Position numbers and translations under genes: made by a program. Shown piece after piece: positions 43,873 to 55,770 of a DNA stretch of 64,000 nt. This DNA comes from Costus lasius. Lineage: Eukaryota > Streptophyta > Magnoliopsida > Zingiberales > Costaceae. Below the pieces are notes generated by a model. It was not told where the DNA came from. It saw only the letters and a list, made by a program, of their open reading frames with translations, and did not search any database. The stretch lies in assembly GCA_027563935.2 (NCBI GenBank), contig CM050451.1, positions 35,479,565-35,543,564 on the forward strand, written 5' to 3'. Position 1 is the stretch's first letter, and each line of letters begins with the position of its first letter.

Positions 43873-46800
43873 TGTAAGATCCAAGGATCTTAAGTTCTGG
43901 TAAGCATTATTTTCTATGATAAATTATGATAAATTATTGATGTAAATAAAATTATTGACTGAGTTATTATTCCTGAGTATTGATTGTTAATTTATGATAA
44001 ATTAACTAGAGATTTTGTTGTTAATTAACTGATTTATTGATTGTTAATTTGTAATTAATGGATTTGAGTTTATTTGGTTGTTAATTTATTGTAAATTAAT
44101 TAGAGATTTTTGATTTGATTATTGGCTGTTAATTTATGATAAATTATTATTGGTTGTCCATGATAAATTAATTAGGATTTATGGGTTGTAAATTGTAAGT
44201 TAATTAATTAGACCTTATTGGTTAATTAAATCCTTATTGGATATTAATTAAGTCCTTATTGGATTTCGGTTAAGTGAATGGTTAATGGTTAAGTTAATTA
44301 AATTAATTGGTTAACTATGGGTTATTGGGTTTGAAAAATTCGAAATTATGAGTTAAATGGGTTAAACCCTATTGGAATTAATTGGTTAATGGGTTTAAAA
44401 TTTAAAAACCCAAAGTTTAAGTGGTAATATCGACTAGGGTGAGATTGTGGGCGTTTTTTTTTGGCTTGAGGAAATCTTGGGGCGGCTAGGGCAAAGAAGA
44501 AGGCGATTCTTGGAGTTGTTGAGGTGATTTTCTTCATCTTTTTCCCCTTGGCGATTTTTCCTTGAAGTGAAGAAATTTCCTTGGTGTTTGGTGGTGACAT
44601 CAAAGGCTTTGAACGATTTCTTTTGTGGAAAATTTTCGGTTTAAGAGGTGAGTGGATTTTCTCTTCCACTTAATCCATGTATGCTTGAGATTATTGCTTA
44701 GAAACATGGCATGAACCCTTAATTTCAATTTTTGTACATGTTTCTATGTTTTCCCTAAAATTTCGAAAACCCTAGATTGTATGAGAATTAGGGCTTTTCA
44801 TTTTTAAGGCTTCTAATCATCAATTAGACCTTGTTTAAGCATGTATGTAGCTTTAGTTTTTCAATTGCATGAAGTTTAGGGCTTGAATGAGAATTTCGAC
44901 CCTTCTTCATGAAGTTACGCCCAAATGCATGGGTAAAATTTGGGGAAAACTTGATATTCATGAAATTAGGTATATGAGGACTCTACTGTAATTTTTTGAG
45001 AATTTTTAGAAATAAAAGTTTCTGTTGACTGACATTGACCTAGGGGTAATTCGGTAAATTTTCTAGTTAAAATTGGGGAAAACTTGAAATTTCGAATCTA
45101 GGGATCATGAGGGATGTAATGAATATTTTTACGAAATTTTTGGATAACTTTTCCTGCATGACTTAAACTTTGAACTAGGGGTATTTCTGTCTTTTGTTAT
45201 CAGAACTAGTAGAAAACTATGAAGTTGTGATATTCTACATTTATGTTAATTGTGAACGAAATTTGGTGAATTTTCTGTATTATTATGTATTTTTAATTGA
45301 GTGGTGTATGTAGAAAGTAATGACATGAAATATTGATAGAGAACATTGGTTGATAACTTAGCAAAATTACACTGAACTGACCAGCCTGAAATTTAAGGAC
45401 TACACTATGTTATGTGATTTTTTAAATATTGTGATTTGTGATTTTTGGCATGTTAAGTGATCTTTGAATATGTGAATATTATGTGGTTATGTGAAATTCG
45501 AAAATTATGTGGTTATGAGGTTCGAATATTATGTGTTGTGATTATGTGATGGTTAGGACTAAGGCTAGGTGTAACTATGAACTCAAGGGGATAGCCCTGT
45601 TGTGTGATATGTTAAGGGTTTGAATTTCAGCCCTGTATTGTGATATGTGTGGGGGTTGATGTTCAGCCTGCCTATTATGATTATTGTGATGGGGGTTGAA
45701 GTTCAGCCTGCCCGATGTGATTTTTGTGATGGCTATCCTAGAGTCAAGTTGACACTTAGGAGTCCACCTTTGTGAAATATGTCCACCTATGTGAAATTAT
45801 GAAATAAGATATGTGTGTTGTCCAGTAGTAACCTTTTGGGAGAACGGGTTTTGACCCAAAGTGCCATGTCTTGGTCAGACAGGGGCCACCTCTTGATGTC
45901 ATTACTCTTTTATGTGTTGGGAATGATATAAGACCCAAAGTGCCATGTCTTGGTCAGACAGGGGCCACCTCTTGATGTCATCATTCTCGTTTTATGTTAT
46001 GGCGGGATAGACCAGCGTGCCACGTCGTGACCTGACGGGGGCCACCTCCTGATTCTATTCTCGTTTTATGTTATGGCGTGATAGACCAGCGTGCCACGTC
46101 GTGACCTGACGGGGGCCACCTCCTGATTCTATTCACTGTCCATGTTTATGTGTTGCACGAGATTTTGCAGCTCCCAGTGCTTTGGCCAAGCCGGGTTAGA
46201 CCATATTGGTCACTTATGATATGCTGGACAACTAGGTTAAATATGTGTTGGTGTGTTTAGTTGGTTTAGAAGATGTGTTCGGTTGGTTTAGAGTATAACT
46301 CTAGAACCTGAGTTTGTTTAGAACCTGAGTTGATTATATGTTGGTGTGTACATCTGACTGTTATGTGACTTTGTATTAAATCTTTTTATTTAATCTGGTG
46401 ATATGTTGACACTATGTTCCTGTTAAAGATTTTTAAAACAATCTGCCTATATTTTTGAGTGTATGTTATGGATGGTCAATTAGACTATCCACTCACTGGG
46501 CTGTGTAGCTCACCCCTCACTATTTTCAGGTAAAGAGCAGGGGCGCAGTTAGCTTGATACTGATGTTATGATTTATGCTTATGGTGCCGGTTGTGGCCCT
46601 ATGTTTTTGCTTAATTAAATTGAGGCCGGCTATGGCCGAATATGAATTATATGATCTATGTGAACTCTGTGATGTGAACCATGTGAACTATGTGACATTG
46701 TGTTGCCAGATTGTGGCAGTTAATTGAGTTTGACTTTTGTGTCACCGCGGGCTTCGGCCTGGTTTCGGTGTTTGGTATTAGTTTATAAAAATCGATTTTG

Positions 46801-47081
46801 TGGGTTTGTTTTGAAATTGAAATTGATGTGTATTTTTGCAATCGGTTTTGATATAACTGTAACGTGCATATGTCTAGTGCACGTATTGCGTGGTGGCAGG
46901 TACCTTTATGTGATATAAGATTTGTGATTCGAAGATTTTATGTGTTTGGAGTTTTGAAAATTTTCAGATCGTGTTTTCCTTGAACTCGGTTTTACCTAGC
47001 ATTTGATCGATCTTATATGAAACATCCTATTGCTTTTGCGATTGTGTTATTTGTTTGGGGTTAAGTATGTGGGATGTTACA
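43873..47081 (+). repeat. ChrV 3' LTR
   Basis: Same length and, by eye, same sequence as the 5' LTR at a constant offset of 7709. Followed by the AGCTC duplication. Confidence 0.95.
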
Positions 47082-47086
47082 AGCTC

Positions 47087-49785
47087 TATTTATAACATAA
47101 ATATTAAAAGGACCAAACTGAGTGGTTCAGTTGGTGCTTTCCTACGGCATTGTCGATTAGCCCATATAAACAAGAATCGCATTCGACAACTCCATGAAAA
47201 TGGGTTGCTAGATTCGAGTTCCTTGGAGGAACTTGATACATATGAGACTTGTTTATTAGGGAAAATGACAAAGACGCCCTTCACCAAGACTGGTGAGAGG
47301 GCAGGAGGTTTGTTGGATCTCATACATAGTGATGTGTGTGGGCTATTCAATAAACAAGCCAAAGGAGGGTATAACTACTTCATCACATTTACTGATGACT
47401 TCAGTAGATATGGTTATGTCTACATGATGAGACATGAGTCTGAATCCTTTGAGAAATTTAAGGAGTTCAGACATGAAGTAGAGAACCAGCTTGGTAAATC
47501 CTTTAAGGATCTTCGATCAGATCGTGATGGAGAGCACCTGAGCACTGTATTCTTTGACTATCTGAGTAAGTGTGGGATCCTATCCCAACTCACTCCTCCT
47601 AGAGCACCTCGGTAGAATGGTGTATCTGAAAGGAGAAATCGAACCTTGTTGGACATAGTTCGGTCTATGATGAGTCATGCAACTCTACCTCCCTCATTCT
47701 GGGGACATGCACTTAAAAAGGCTTCTCTAATACTGAATGATGTTCCATCTAAGAGTGTCTTAAAGATTCCATACGAGGTATGGAATGGGAGACGCCCTAA
47801 TCTCACTTTTATCAGAATCTAGGGATGTGAGGCTTATGTCAAACGTCAGGATTCTAGCAATCTAAAACCTAGATCTGATAAGTGTATGTTTGTGGGGTAC
47901 CCTAAGGAGACTAAGGGTTACTACTTCTATATTCCCACCGAGAACAAAGTTTTTTTTTGCTCGGGGTACGGTCTTTCTAGAGAAAGAATTTCTCATGAAA
48001 GAAATTAGTGGGAGGAAGTTTGACTTGGACGAGGTCCAAGTGCAACCACAAGACATAGAGATGGGAACCTGAGCCACCTACAGCGGTTGCTAGGCAACCT
48101 GAGGCTCAGACACAGGCCCCACGTAGGTCTGGAAGGATTCATCGTGCACCTGAGAGGTACGGGTCGCTGCCGACCCAACACGATGGGATCTTCATCATTG
48201 AGGATGAACCCAGAACCTATGATGAGGCGGTCAGTGGACCGGACTCCGAGAGATGGCTTGAGGCCATGCGATCCGAGATGGATTCCATGTCGGCTAACCA
48301 AGTCTGGGATTTGGTTGAGCTGCCTGATGGGGTAAAACCCATAGGGTGTAAATGGGTCTTCAAGAGGAAGACAGACATGGATGGCAAAATAGTTACTTAT
48401 AAGGGTAGACTAATGGCTAAAGGATTTAAACAAGTCCACGGGGTGGACTATGATGAAACCTTCTCGCCAGTTGCCATGATCAAATCCATTCGGATTCTGC
48501 TTGCTATAGCTGCATATCATGACTATGAGATATGGCAGATGGATGTGAAGACAGCGTTCCTTAACGGGAAGCTAACTAAGGATGTGTATATGACACAACC
48601 TAATGACTTCATCCATCCTGCAGATACTAGTAAAGTCTGCAGGCTAAAGAAATCCATTTACGGATTAAAGCAAGCATCTCGAAGTTAGAATCTTCAGTTT
48701 GATGAAGCTGTGAGAGATTATAGCTTTATCAAAAGCGAAGATGACGCCTGTGTATACAGAAAATTCAGTGGGAGCTTGGTGACTTTTCTGGTCATGTATG
48801 TCGATGACATACTACTCATCGGAAATGACATCCCTAGTCTTCAAGCTGTGAAGACATGGTTAGGGGAGTGTTTCGAGATGAAGGACTTAGGGGAGGCCGC
48901 CTATATTCTAGGCGTGAGGATCTACCGGGATAGATCCAAGAGGCTCTTGGCCCTTAGTCAGAGTACCCACATTGATAAGGTCCTGGAGAGGTTCAACTTG
49001 GAGCAATCCAAGAAGGGATACCTTCCAGTGAGACATGGCCTTACTCTCTCAAAGAACCAGTGTACCAACACAGAGCCTGAGAGAGATGACATGAGTCGAG
49101 TGCCCTATGCTTTGGCGGTGGGATCGATCATGTATGCAATGTTGTGTACTAGACCAGTTGTGGCTTATGCTGTGAGCATAACCAGCCGATACCAATCCAA
49201 TCCTAGTTTACAGCACTGGGTGGCTGTAAAGAATATCCTTGAGTATCCTGAAAGGGACTAAGGATTTATTCTATAAAGTCTACGGAGGACAGGAAGAACT
49301 CAGTGTGCAGGGCTTCACTGATGAGTCGTTCTAGTCTGATCCTGACGACTTCAGATCGCAGACCAGCTATTAGTTTAAGATGGTTGGAGGTGCTGTATGC
49401 TGGAAGAGCTTCAAGCAATCCACCATAGCTAATTCTACAACTGAAGCTGAGTATGTGATTGCTTCTGAGGCAGCCAATGAAGCCGTTTGGATCAGGAAGT
49501 TCTTTTCGGAACTTCAGGTGGTTCCAAGTGCAATGGATCCCATTGAGCTCTACTATGACAACAATGGGAACTGCACATAATAAGGAACCACGGTCTCATC
49601 AAAGGTCCAAACACATACTCAAGAGATTTCGCCTGATCAAAGAGATCATTGATCGAGGTGATGTCAAGATTAGCAGAATTGACACAGAGAGCAATCTACA
49701 GACCCACTGACCAAGGCTTTGGCGCAGCAGAAGCATGATGGTCGTACTAGAGATATGGGGTTGAGGTTGCTCAACCTCTAGGTCT
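47087..49785 (+). pseudogene. CopB Pol remnant: integrase, reverse transcriptase, RNase H
   Basis: The fragment order follows CopA Pol: HHCC finger (one Cys of CKAC reads Tyr-Glu-Thr-Cys), integrase core, RT with YVDDILLIGND, and RNase H with STTEAEY. Lesions include TAG at 47613-47615, 47820-47822 and 48686-48688 (all at Trp positions), TAG at 49332-49334 (a Gln position), a lengthened T run at 47950-47958 that shifts frame, and further shifts near 48069, 49258 and 49575. No part can be expressed as a working protein. Confidence 0.92.
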
Positions 49786-49802
49786 TAGTGCAAGTGGGAG
49801 AT

Positions 49803-51896
49803 TATTGGTGTATATGCCCTAGGACCTAGTTTTGGTCCATCTTTGTACTACTTGACTCTGATATTAATATATATCTTTCTGGCATTGTCGTTATCATTGT
49901 TTGTCTACACCTGCGATCGTGTACTTACATGATAATGTCCCTAGAGACAGATTGGATCTGTGCTCGAACTATAGTCCCCAGTCGATGTACCTGAGTGGAT
50001 ATGGGACAACTCTGGTACTTGAGAGACTGGTATGTGGGCTGGTTAGGCACGTGGTGCTAACGCAGACACATGGGTATATCATTGGAGGATATACTGGATA
50101 GACCCGCTGTGAGGCTATGACTTGGTGTCATGAGTTATCCTCACAAGTGACAGGAGATGCATTGATCCCTTGACTTGAGGTCATTGACCATTCTATATGG
50201 TTAGGGACTTACTTTGATGCAACCTAACACCTTGCCGTAGTTGGGAGGTCATAACGGTTGTCATTGAGCATGTCACGACCCATATGAGAAGGTCAATGGA
50301 CAGACATAGGATTTGCCCCTTCCTTAGGGAAGTGTGATATCCATGGAGCTCCCTTATGGTTCTATGACTGAGAGTGTATGGCCATACCCAGGTGAGAACC
50401 TGTTTTAGTCATAGCCATGTGATTGGATGAAAATAAGTGGTGACACACTTGTCCAATCGAATATCAGTACGGCAAAGAGACTGTAATGCATCTGTACCTA
50501 GTTGCGATGATGGGGATGTCGATGTCGATATCCATTCCAATAACCTGGGTAGCAGCGATGCACTGCTAGGTGCCACTCACTGCTTGTGATGACCTTTGGT
50601 CAGCACTGCCAGCGTTAGAGGAACCTACAGGGTCGCACACCTTGATACCCGAGTTTTCATATTGATCGGGTAGCCTTTAGATCGAGTTATTGGATAACTC
50701 TGATCTATTTGGGAGATTTCATCAGCGCCAATGGGCCTGATGAGATGGAAGAAACTTATTGGGGCCAACTTCCATTTTTGGCATATCGATCAAATTAACC
50801 ATGGTTAGCCTCATTTAACCATGGGTTAAATTGGATTGGATCCAATAGCTTGGTTAACATGCATAATGGACTTTGGGCTTGGCCCATTGCTTAGTTGGGC
50901 TTGCTAATAAGTTGTATTGAAGTGCTATGAGGCTTGAAGGGTATAATGGGGATGAATTAATGGGATAGGCGTATATGGAATTCTAGTTGGACTAGAATTT
51001 GCGCCTATGCCTTGTTTGGTATCTCCTAGGTGATTAAATCAAATTGGATTTGATTAAATCACACAAGATAATTGATTGGATTGTGTTTGACAATTGTGGG
51101 CTGATTATTAACATAATTAGATTCCTAATTGGATTAGGACTTGCGCCCAAGCCACATTAGGCAATCCATCATATTGCCTTGACTAGGTCTAGGCGCATGG
51201 ATGGGATTAATGCCTCATATGGTATGATATGGGCGCATATGGCTGATGCTTGCTTTGGCAAGTCTTAGGCGCATATGGGAGTGGAGATTTAATCAATATA
51301 ATTGATTGGATAATCTCCTAGAATCATGCCCTAATTGTCAACACTTGCCATTCTCCCCTAACCGCCTCTTGCTCCTATAAATAAGCCCTTGCCGCCCCCT
51401 CTCTTCACGATGCTAATTCCTTGGAGGCGTGAAGCATTAGAGGGCGACAGCTTGGAGAGCTTAGAGCTCTTCTTCTTCCATCAAGGGCGCAAGCATGCTT
51501 CTTCTCTTCCTTTCCTTGGCGCAAAGGAACAAGAAGGCTTGTGGCGTTGTCTTCTCCTTCCATCTCCTTGGCGCATCACATCTTGGTGGTGGCGCAAGTT
51601 GCTTGGAGGATTCTCCTAAGGCATGGATCTTCTTCCCGAGGCTAGCACCGGGCGAGGAAGAAGAAAACTTGAGGAATCCGTGTGTGCGAGACTGCAGAGG
51701 GCGAACACTTGGGCGCCTTCATCGACATCGGCTTCTAATTGCTTAAAGGTACTTACTATCACATCGTGTCGATCCCCTCGCAAGAGATCTTCATTGGGTT
51801 TTTGGGACTAGCCTGTTTCGGGGACATTCTTCCGCTGCGTAAAATGTATGCCCATGGCTCTGAAAAATTGTAAAATGTCCCCGGGGTTTCCCAATA
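49803..51896 (+). repeat. CopB 3' LTR
   Basis: Its termini read TATTGG and CCAATA where the 5' copy has TGTTGG and CCAACA. It is followed by the GTTGT duplication (51897-51901). TATAAATA is at 51376-51383. Confidence 0.95.
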
Positions 51897-51901
51897 GTTG
51901 T

Positions 51902-53448
51902 AGCCGGAAACAGGAGGATATGTAGAAACAGGGCGTGTGCCGATCAACGACGCCGGAGCATGGGTTGCTCGTCAAAGGCATAGGGGATGAAGAAGGACGA
52001 GGCGGCATTGATATCGTCGAAGCACGGACGGCTGGTGGAGGAGGCGAGGATGGTGTCTGAGCACTGGCGGAGGCGGTGACGATGCGGGTTGTCGAACAAA
52101 ACAGGGGAAGGCTGGCGAGCAAAACAGGGTCGGCCGTTGTTCGGCCGGTAGGGCATGAACCCCGAACCTGCTACTACTGGAGGTTTCTACGGTGATGGCG
52201 AAGAGGTGGCCGGATTTTTGGGTTGAATGGTGGCCGGTCGGAGGAGAGCGACATTGAAAAGCGGATCTGAGGCGGAATCTGGGCGGAAACAGGGGTTTGG
52301 ATCGGCCGTTCGATTCCGGTGATTGGACGGGTGGATGGGCAGATGTCGGCGGCTGTGGTTTCGTATTGGGGAGGATGAGTGATGGCCGAAGTTTCGTGAG
52401 AATCCGACCGGTGGATCGTCGGCGGCGAGCTCTCGAAATTTCGGGATTCTGGGAACAGGGAACCGTGTTGGCTTGATTTCTGGAAGAAGGAGAGGGTAGA
52501 GGTAGAGGAAGAAAGGAGGAGAGGAGGGCTCGGCCCTAGAAGGAGAAGAAGGAGGAGAGCATCCGATAGAAGGGGAACTATACTAAGAAAACTACTTCAT
52601 AGATTCAAATTCATCAAAACGTTGTTACAATGATGCATGCGAAAGAGATACATATAGTGAGAAGATAGAGACATTGTTACTTCCTTCCACGGCAGCAGAG
52701 AGACGTTGGAGAGATGTGAACGTTGCAGCTTCCATCTTGAGCAGCAAGGGGGAAACGTTGAAGATTCCATATGAGGTTGCAGCTTCCTTCGTTGAAGATG
52801 AATGCTTGCTGGCGATGAGTGGGCTGGCGCATCACCAGATCCTCATTTGGCAAATTTAGAGCTGGTCCATACATGGTTGGATTGATGCTTGGCGTGGATG
52901 TGGCTGGACAGGTTGGTGCTCATGCAAGTCATCATTTATGGGATGCAGCAACTTCTTCTTTAGTGAGCTTGAACTTGAGAGTCTTCGATGGGTGAAGTAG
53001 CTATTATCCATTATTTAGCTAGCTTTAGAATTGAACATGCTAGCTTATTTGAGAAGCCTCCCAGCGTTAGCCTAAGTTAATCTCAGGCTCCATTTATACC
53101 TTCGTGGCTTGTGCTTGCTGCCTCCATCATGGACCTTGAATGTTTGCATGTGTGTAAGCTCATAGGGCCCTACTTCGTTGCCATCAACCATTGGACCGGT
53201 GAAGAACGGGAAGGTGACCCCTTCTATTCTCAAGGGGTCCAAGGTGAGTTTTAACTTTCAAGTCATTTCTTTTCTTGCAAGTAGTTTTAAAGTAATTGTA
53301 GTTTCGGTTTTCTTTACTATTAAAATACCAAAAATATTTTCCAACCTCGGTAGAGTAAATCTCGAATTTTATTATAAAATACAAAAAAAATATTTTCTCA
53401 AAGCGTTGTTTGCATGCACCTTTTGTCCTGTGTTTGCCCCCTGCATCA
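51902..53448 (+). repeat. GagR 3' LTR, right part (probable)
   Basis: It continues 31483 after removal of CopB and ends with the 12 bases found at 1-12. The first 660 bp are GC-rich and purine-rich on the plus strand, unlike the AT-rich rest. A TTTATA near 53093 is a possible TATA. CAAGA follows and would be the duplication, with its partner outside the window. No protein of known family is seen; the 62-104 codon minus-strand frames (51759-52156) have no recognisable domain. Confidence 0.45.
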
Positions 53449-54074
53449 CAAGAATACATCCCAGTTATGCATAAGGGCTTGTCTATAACCATATCATAGT
53501 ACAATAATAAAAGCACCTACTCATGCTCTTCTACATGCAATGAAAAACCAACAATTAAAATTTAATTGTAGTTTTTCATAAAACTGTTCATCACCCAAAA
53601 TAATTGTCACAAAATTTCCCCAAAATAATTCTCTCAGGCTCCCTATGAAAAGTTGCGCATGCATGCCCAAGGCATGCAAGCCGCCCCCTTTCAGTCCACC
53701 TTACCATGTAAAATTTAAAGGAAAAAATTCCCTACAATATTTACATAGCTTGTGCGCAAGGTCCATCCTTGACACACAAGGAGAATCTGTGAGTAGGAAA
53801 TTTTATACAAAAAATTTCAGCGTGATAAACCAACCTTTTTCTAAGCAGAAAAATCATGACATAAAAATTTTAAATATCTTTTATGACATGGGCGCATGTA
53901 GATAAGCAAAATACACCGCATGGGTCTCGTAAGTTCGCTCTGAGTAATATATGCGCCAACTTCTTCTTCTTCCTTTACCATATGCGCCAACTTCATGGAA
54001 GTTGCGCCCATGGTATGAAGAGGGGCTTCCACATGCGCCAATCCACTATAGGGATTCACCATTAGGGAAGAAAG
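53449..54074. other. Unassigned flank between GagR and CopA4
   Basis: AT-rich, no gene seen. Several copies of ATGCGCCAA lie between 53950 and 54045. GAAAG at 54070-54074 is the expected left duplication of CopA4, whose partner is outside the window. Confidence 0.6.
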
Positions 54075-55757
54075 TGTTGGGGTATGCCCTTAAGGCTAAT
54101 GTTTGAGGCCTTGGGATTGTATCAGTATCATGTAATAAACTCTTATGTTTATAAAGGCATGGTTGTTATTCAGTTTGTTACATTATCTGCTGTAATAAGT
54201 GTACTTCTGAATAACGTCTCAAAGCTGTTCAGCTGGGCTGACATGCAGTGAAGTCCTTAGTCGAGATATCTTGGTGAACATGAGACAGCCTTGATATGGT
54301 TAAGACTAATATGTGCTCTAATCTTATAGGATGCTTCGAGCATGGAATAAGATGTAGACTCATGGGTACATTGGATGTACTGGACAGACCCTACTAGGAT
54401 ATTCAATTGCTTGTCACAATGTGAATAATCCTTGAATGCGACAAGTGGCACATTTCCTCTGACTTGAGATCACTTGTGTTTTCTAAATGATGATTGTCAT
54501 TGTTTTGAGGTAGTTCAATATCATTTGAAACATAATGGTTATAGACTATCTTGGATGGTGAGCTTGAGTCAGGTTAGGGCATTAGTGATAGACAAAGGAT
54601 TGCCGTCTCTATAATTGGAGTGTGATGTTCTAAAGGGGCCCCCTGGATGAGATGATTGAGAAAGTGTATGGCCATACCCAGATGACTATGTTCATCTGAT
54701 CTAATCATGCTCATCATATTGGAGCTACAAGCTTGACACGCTTGTCCAATAAGAACATCCAGTGGCAAAGGAAATTTGCATGCCTTGTGAATTGGATTCA
54801 CACTTGTGCTATGGTTTGGGTGTAGTCTTGGAAGACTCTTTCCTTTATATCGGGAGACAGTGATGTGTTGCTAGATACCCCTCACTGATCGTGATAACGT
54901 GATTTATCATTACCGACATTTAAAGGAAACCCTCAGGGTCGCACAAATTGATGATATGGCTTAATTAAGTCAGATCGTGTGGACTGAATTATTTGGGTTC
55001 AGTTTAAAGGGATTTAATCTCTGATTGTAACTGAGATTTGATCTAATCATGTTTGATAGATTAGGGCTTGAGATCGGTAAGCTTCGATCGAGAGAATAGA
55101 TGCTAGATCGGTGAGATCAGGAGCATCAAGAGATGAACGGTTAGATCTGGAACCTTAGGGTTTAATTATGATCTAGACCAGAGGGCGTGGTTTAATTTGG
55201 TATTTGAACCAAATTTAATTGAACCAGCTCATTACTTGAGCGCATGGTTCAAAAGATCAGAGATTTGCGCTTGGGTAACTCATGGGCGTATGAGGAGAAG
55301 TGGTTTACTAATTTTAGAAGCCATGACTTCTAAATCGTGACCACGCCTCACGTTGAGGTTATCATGCTCTATTCTCGCCTCTCATCCTCCTCTCTTTCGG
55401 CGCTTCCTTGGGTGGCGACTTCTTCACGCATTGGAGAAGGATTCGAAAAGGAGAGAACTCTCATCTCATTCCCTTCAACCGATCAAGGACCTTTTGAAGA
55501 GCTTTGCTAGCACAAAGATTCAAAGGAGCAAGCCATATTCGTTTGTGTGCGTCACCTTTGGAGAAGGAACATTTGCGCCTTTCCTTCCAAGGCATCATCC
55601 GATCGATGGCAATGGTATGAATCTAATCTGATTTATACATTATAAGGAGTTGATCACATGAACTTACATTCGATCTTTTGAAACCCTAAGATTCCGCTAG
55701 AAAACTTTGTTGCGCCTCCTATTAGGGTTTCCCCCTATTGGTTCTAGGGGACTTTCA
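54075..55757 (+). repeat. CopA4 5' LTR
   Basis: 1683 bp from TGTTGGGGTATGCCC to GGGGACTTTCA. It is clearly diverged from the CopA2 LTR but has all the same blocks. The putative start exon ATGGCAATG (55606-55614) is followed by GTATGA. Confidence 0.95.
55606..55620 (+). promoter_or_regulatory. Putative LTR start exon end and 5' splice site (CopA4)
   Basis: ATG GCA ATG then GTATGA, with the donor G at 55615. It joins in frame to 57563 and equally to the second acceptor at 60240. Confidence 0.55.
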
Positions 55758-55759
55758 AT

Positions 55760-55770
55760 TGGTATCAGAG
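55760..55770 (+). other. CopA4 primer-binding site
   Basis: TGGTATCAGAG two bases after the LTR. Confidence 0.92.

Larger units (their letters stand above)
36164..47081 (+). mobile_element. ChrV: Ty3 chromovirus (Tekay/Del-like), nested in CopB
   Basis: Both LTRs are 3209 bp (36164-39372 and 43873-47081), and reading them side by side I found no difference. The flanks are AGCTC. The interior carries a primer site, Gag with two knuckles, protease, RT, RNase H, integrase and a C-terminal chromodomain in one phase, and a polypurine tract. Two in-frame stops break the frame. Identical LTRs make it the youngest insertion in the window. Confidence 0.97.
31484..51896 (+). mobile_element. CopB: divergent Ty1/copia element, decayed, split by ChrV
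   Basis: The LTRs are 31484-33577 and 49803-51896, both 2094 bp, flanked by GTTGT (31479-31483 and 51897-51901). I count about 16 differences between the LTRs (near 0.8%). The interior holds a primer site, a 1.7 kb leader, shredded gag and pol, and a polypurine tract (AAGTGGGAGA). ChrV is inserted between protease and integrase. CopB and CopA are related: LTR blocks, leader folds and polyprotein all align, but sequence identity is limited. Confidence 0.95.
1..53448 (+). mobile_element. GagR: outer Ty3-type, Gag-protease-only LTR element, repeatedly interrupted
   Basis: This is the oldest layer of the nest. Its reading frame resumes in phase exactly after each inserted element once one TSD copy is removed: CTAGT at 373-377 and 18578-18582, ATTTT at 20711-20715 and 28970-28974. 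The right end is less certain. The 12 bases that precede the primer site at the window start recur at 53437-53448, and a matching inverted terminus (TGATG-AGG) lies at 30788. Only the last 12 bp of the 5' LTR are in the window, so LTR divergence and the TSD cannot be tested here. No reverse transcriptase, RNase H or integrase is encoded, so the element would need helper proteins in trans. The interior is very sure; the 3' boundary is a moderate inference. Confidence 0.7.

Noticed and set aside
51759..52156. Three overlapping minus-strand open frames of 62-104 codons, as a host gene
   Set aside because: No recognisable domain; part of the longest lies across the CopB LTR end, and GC-rich DNA gives long frames by chance. 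Kept only as a possible captured fragment.
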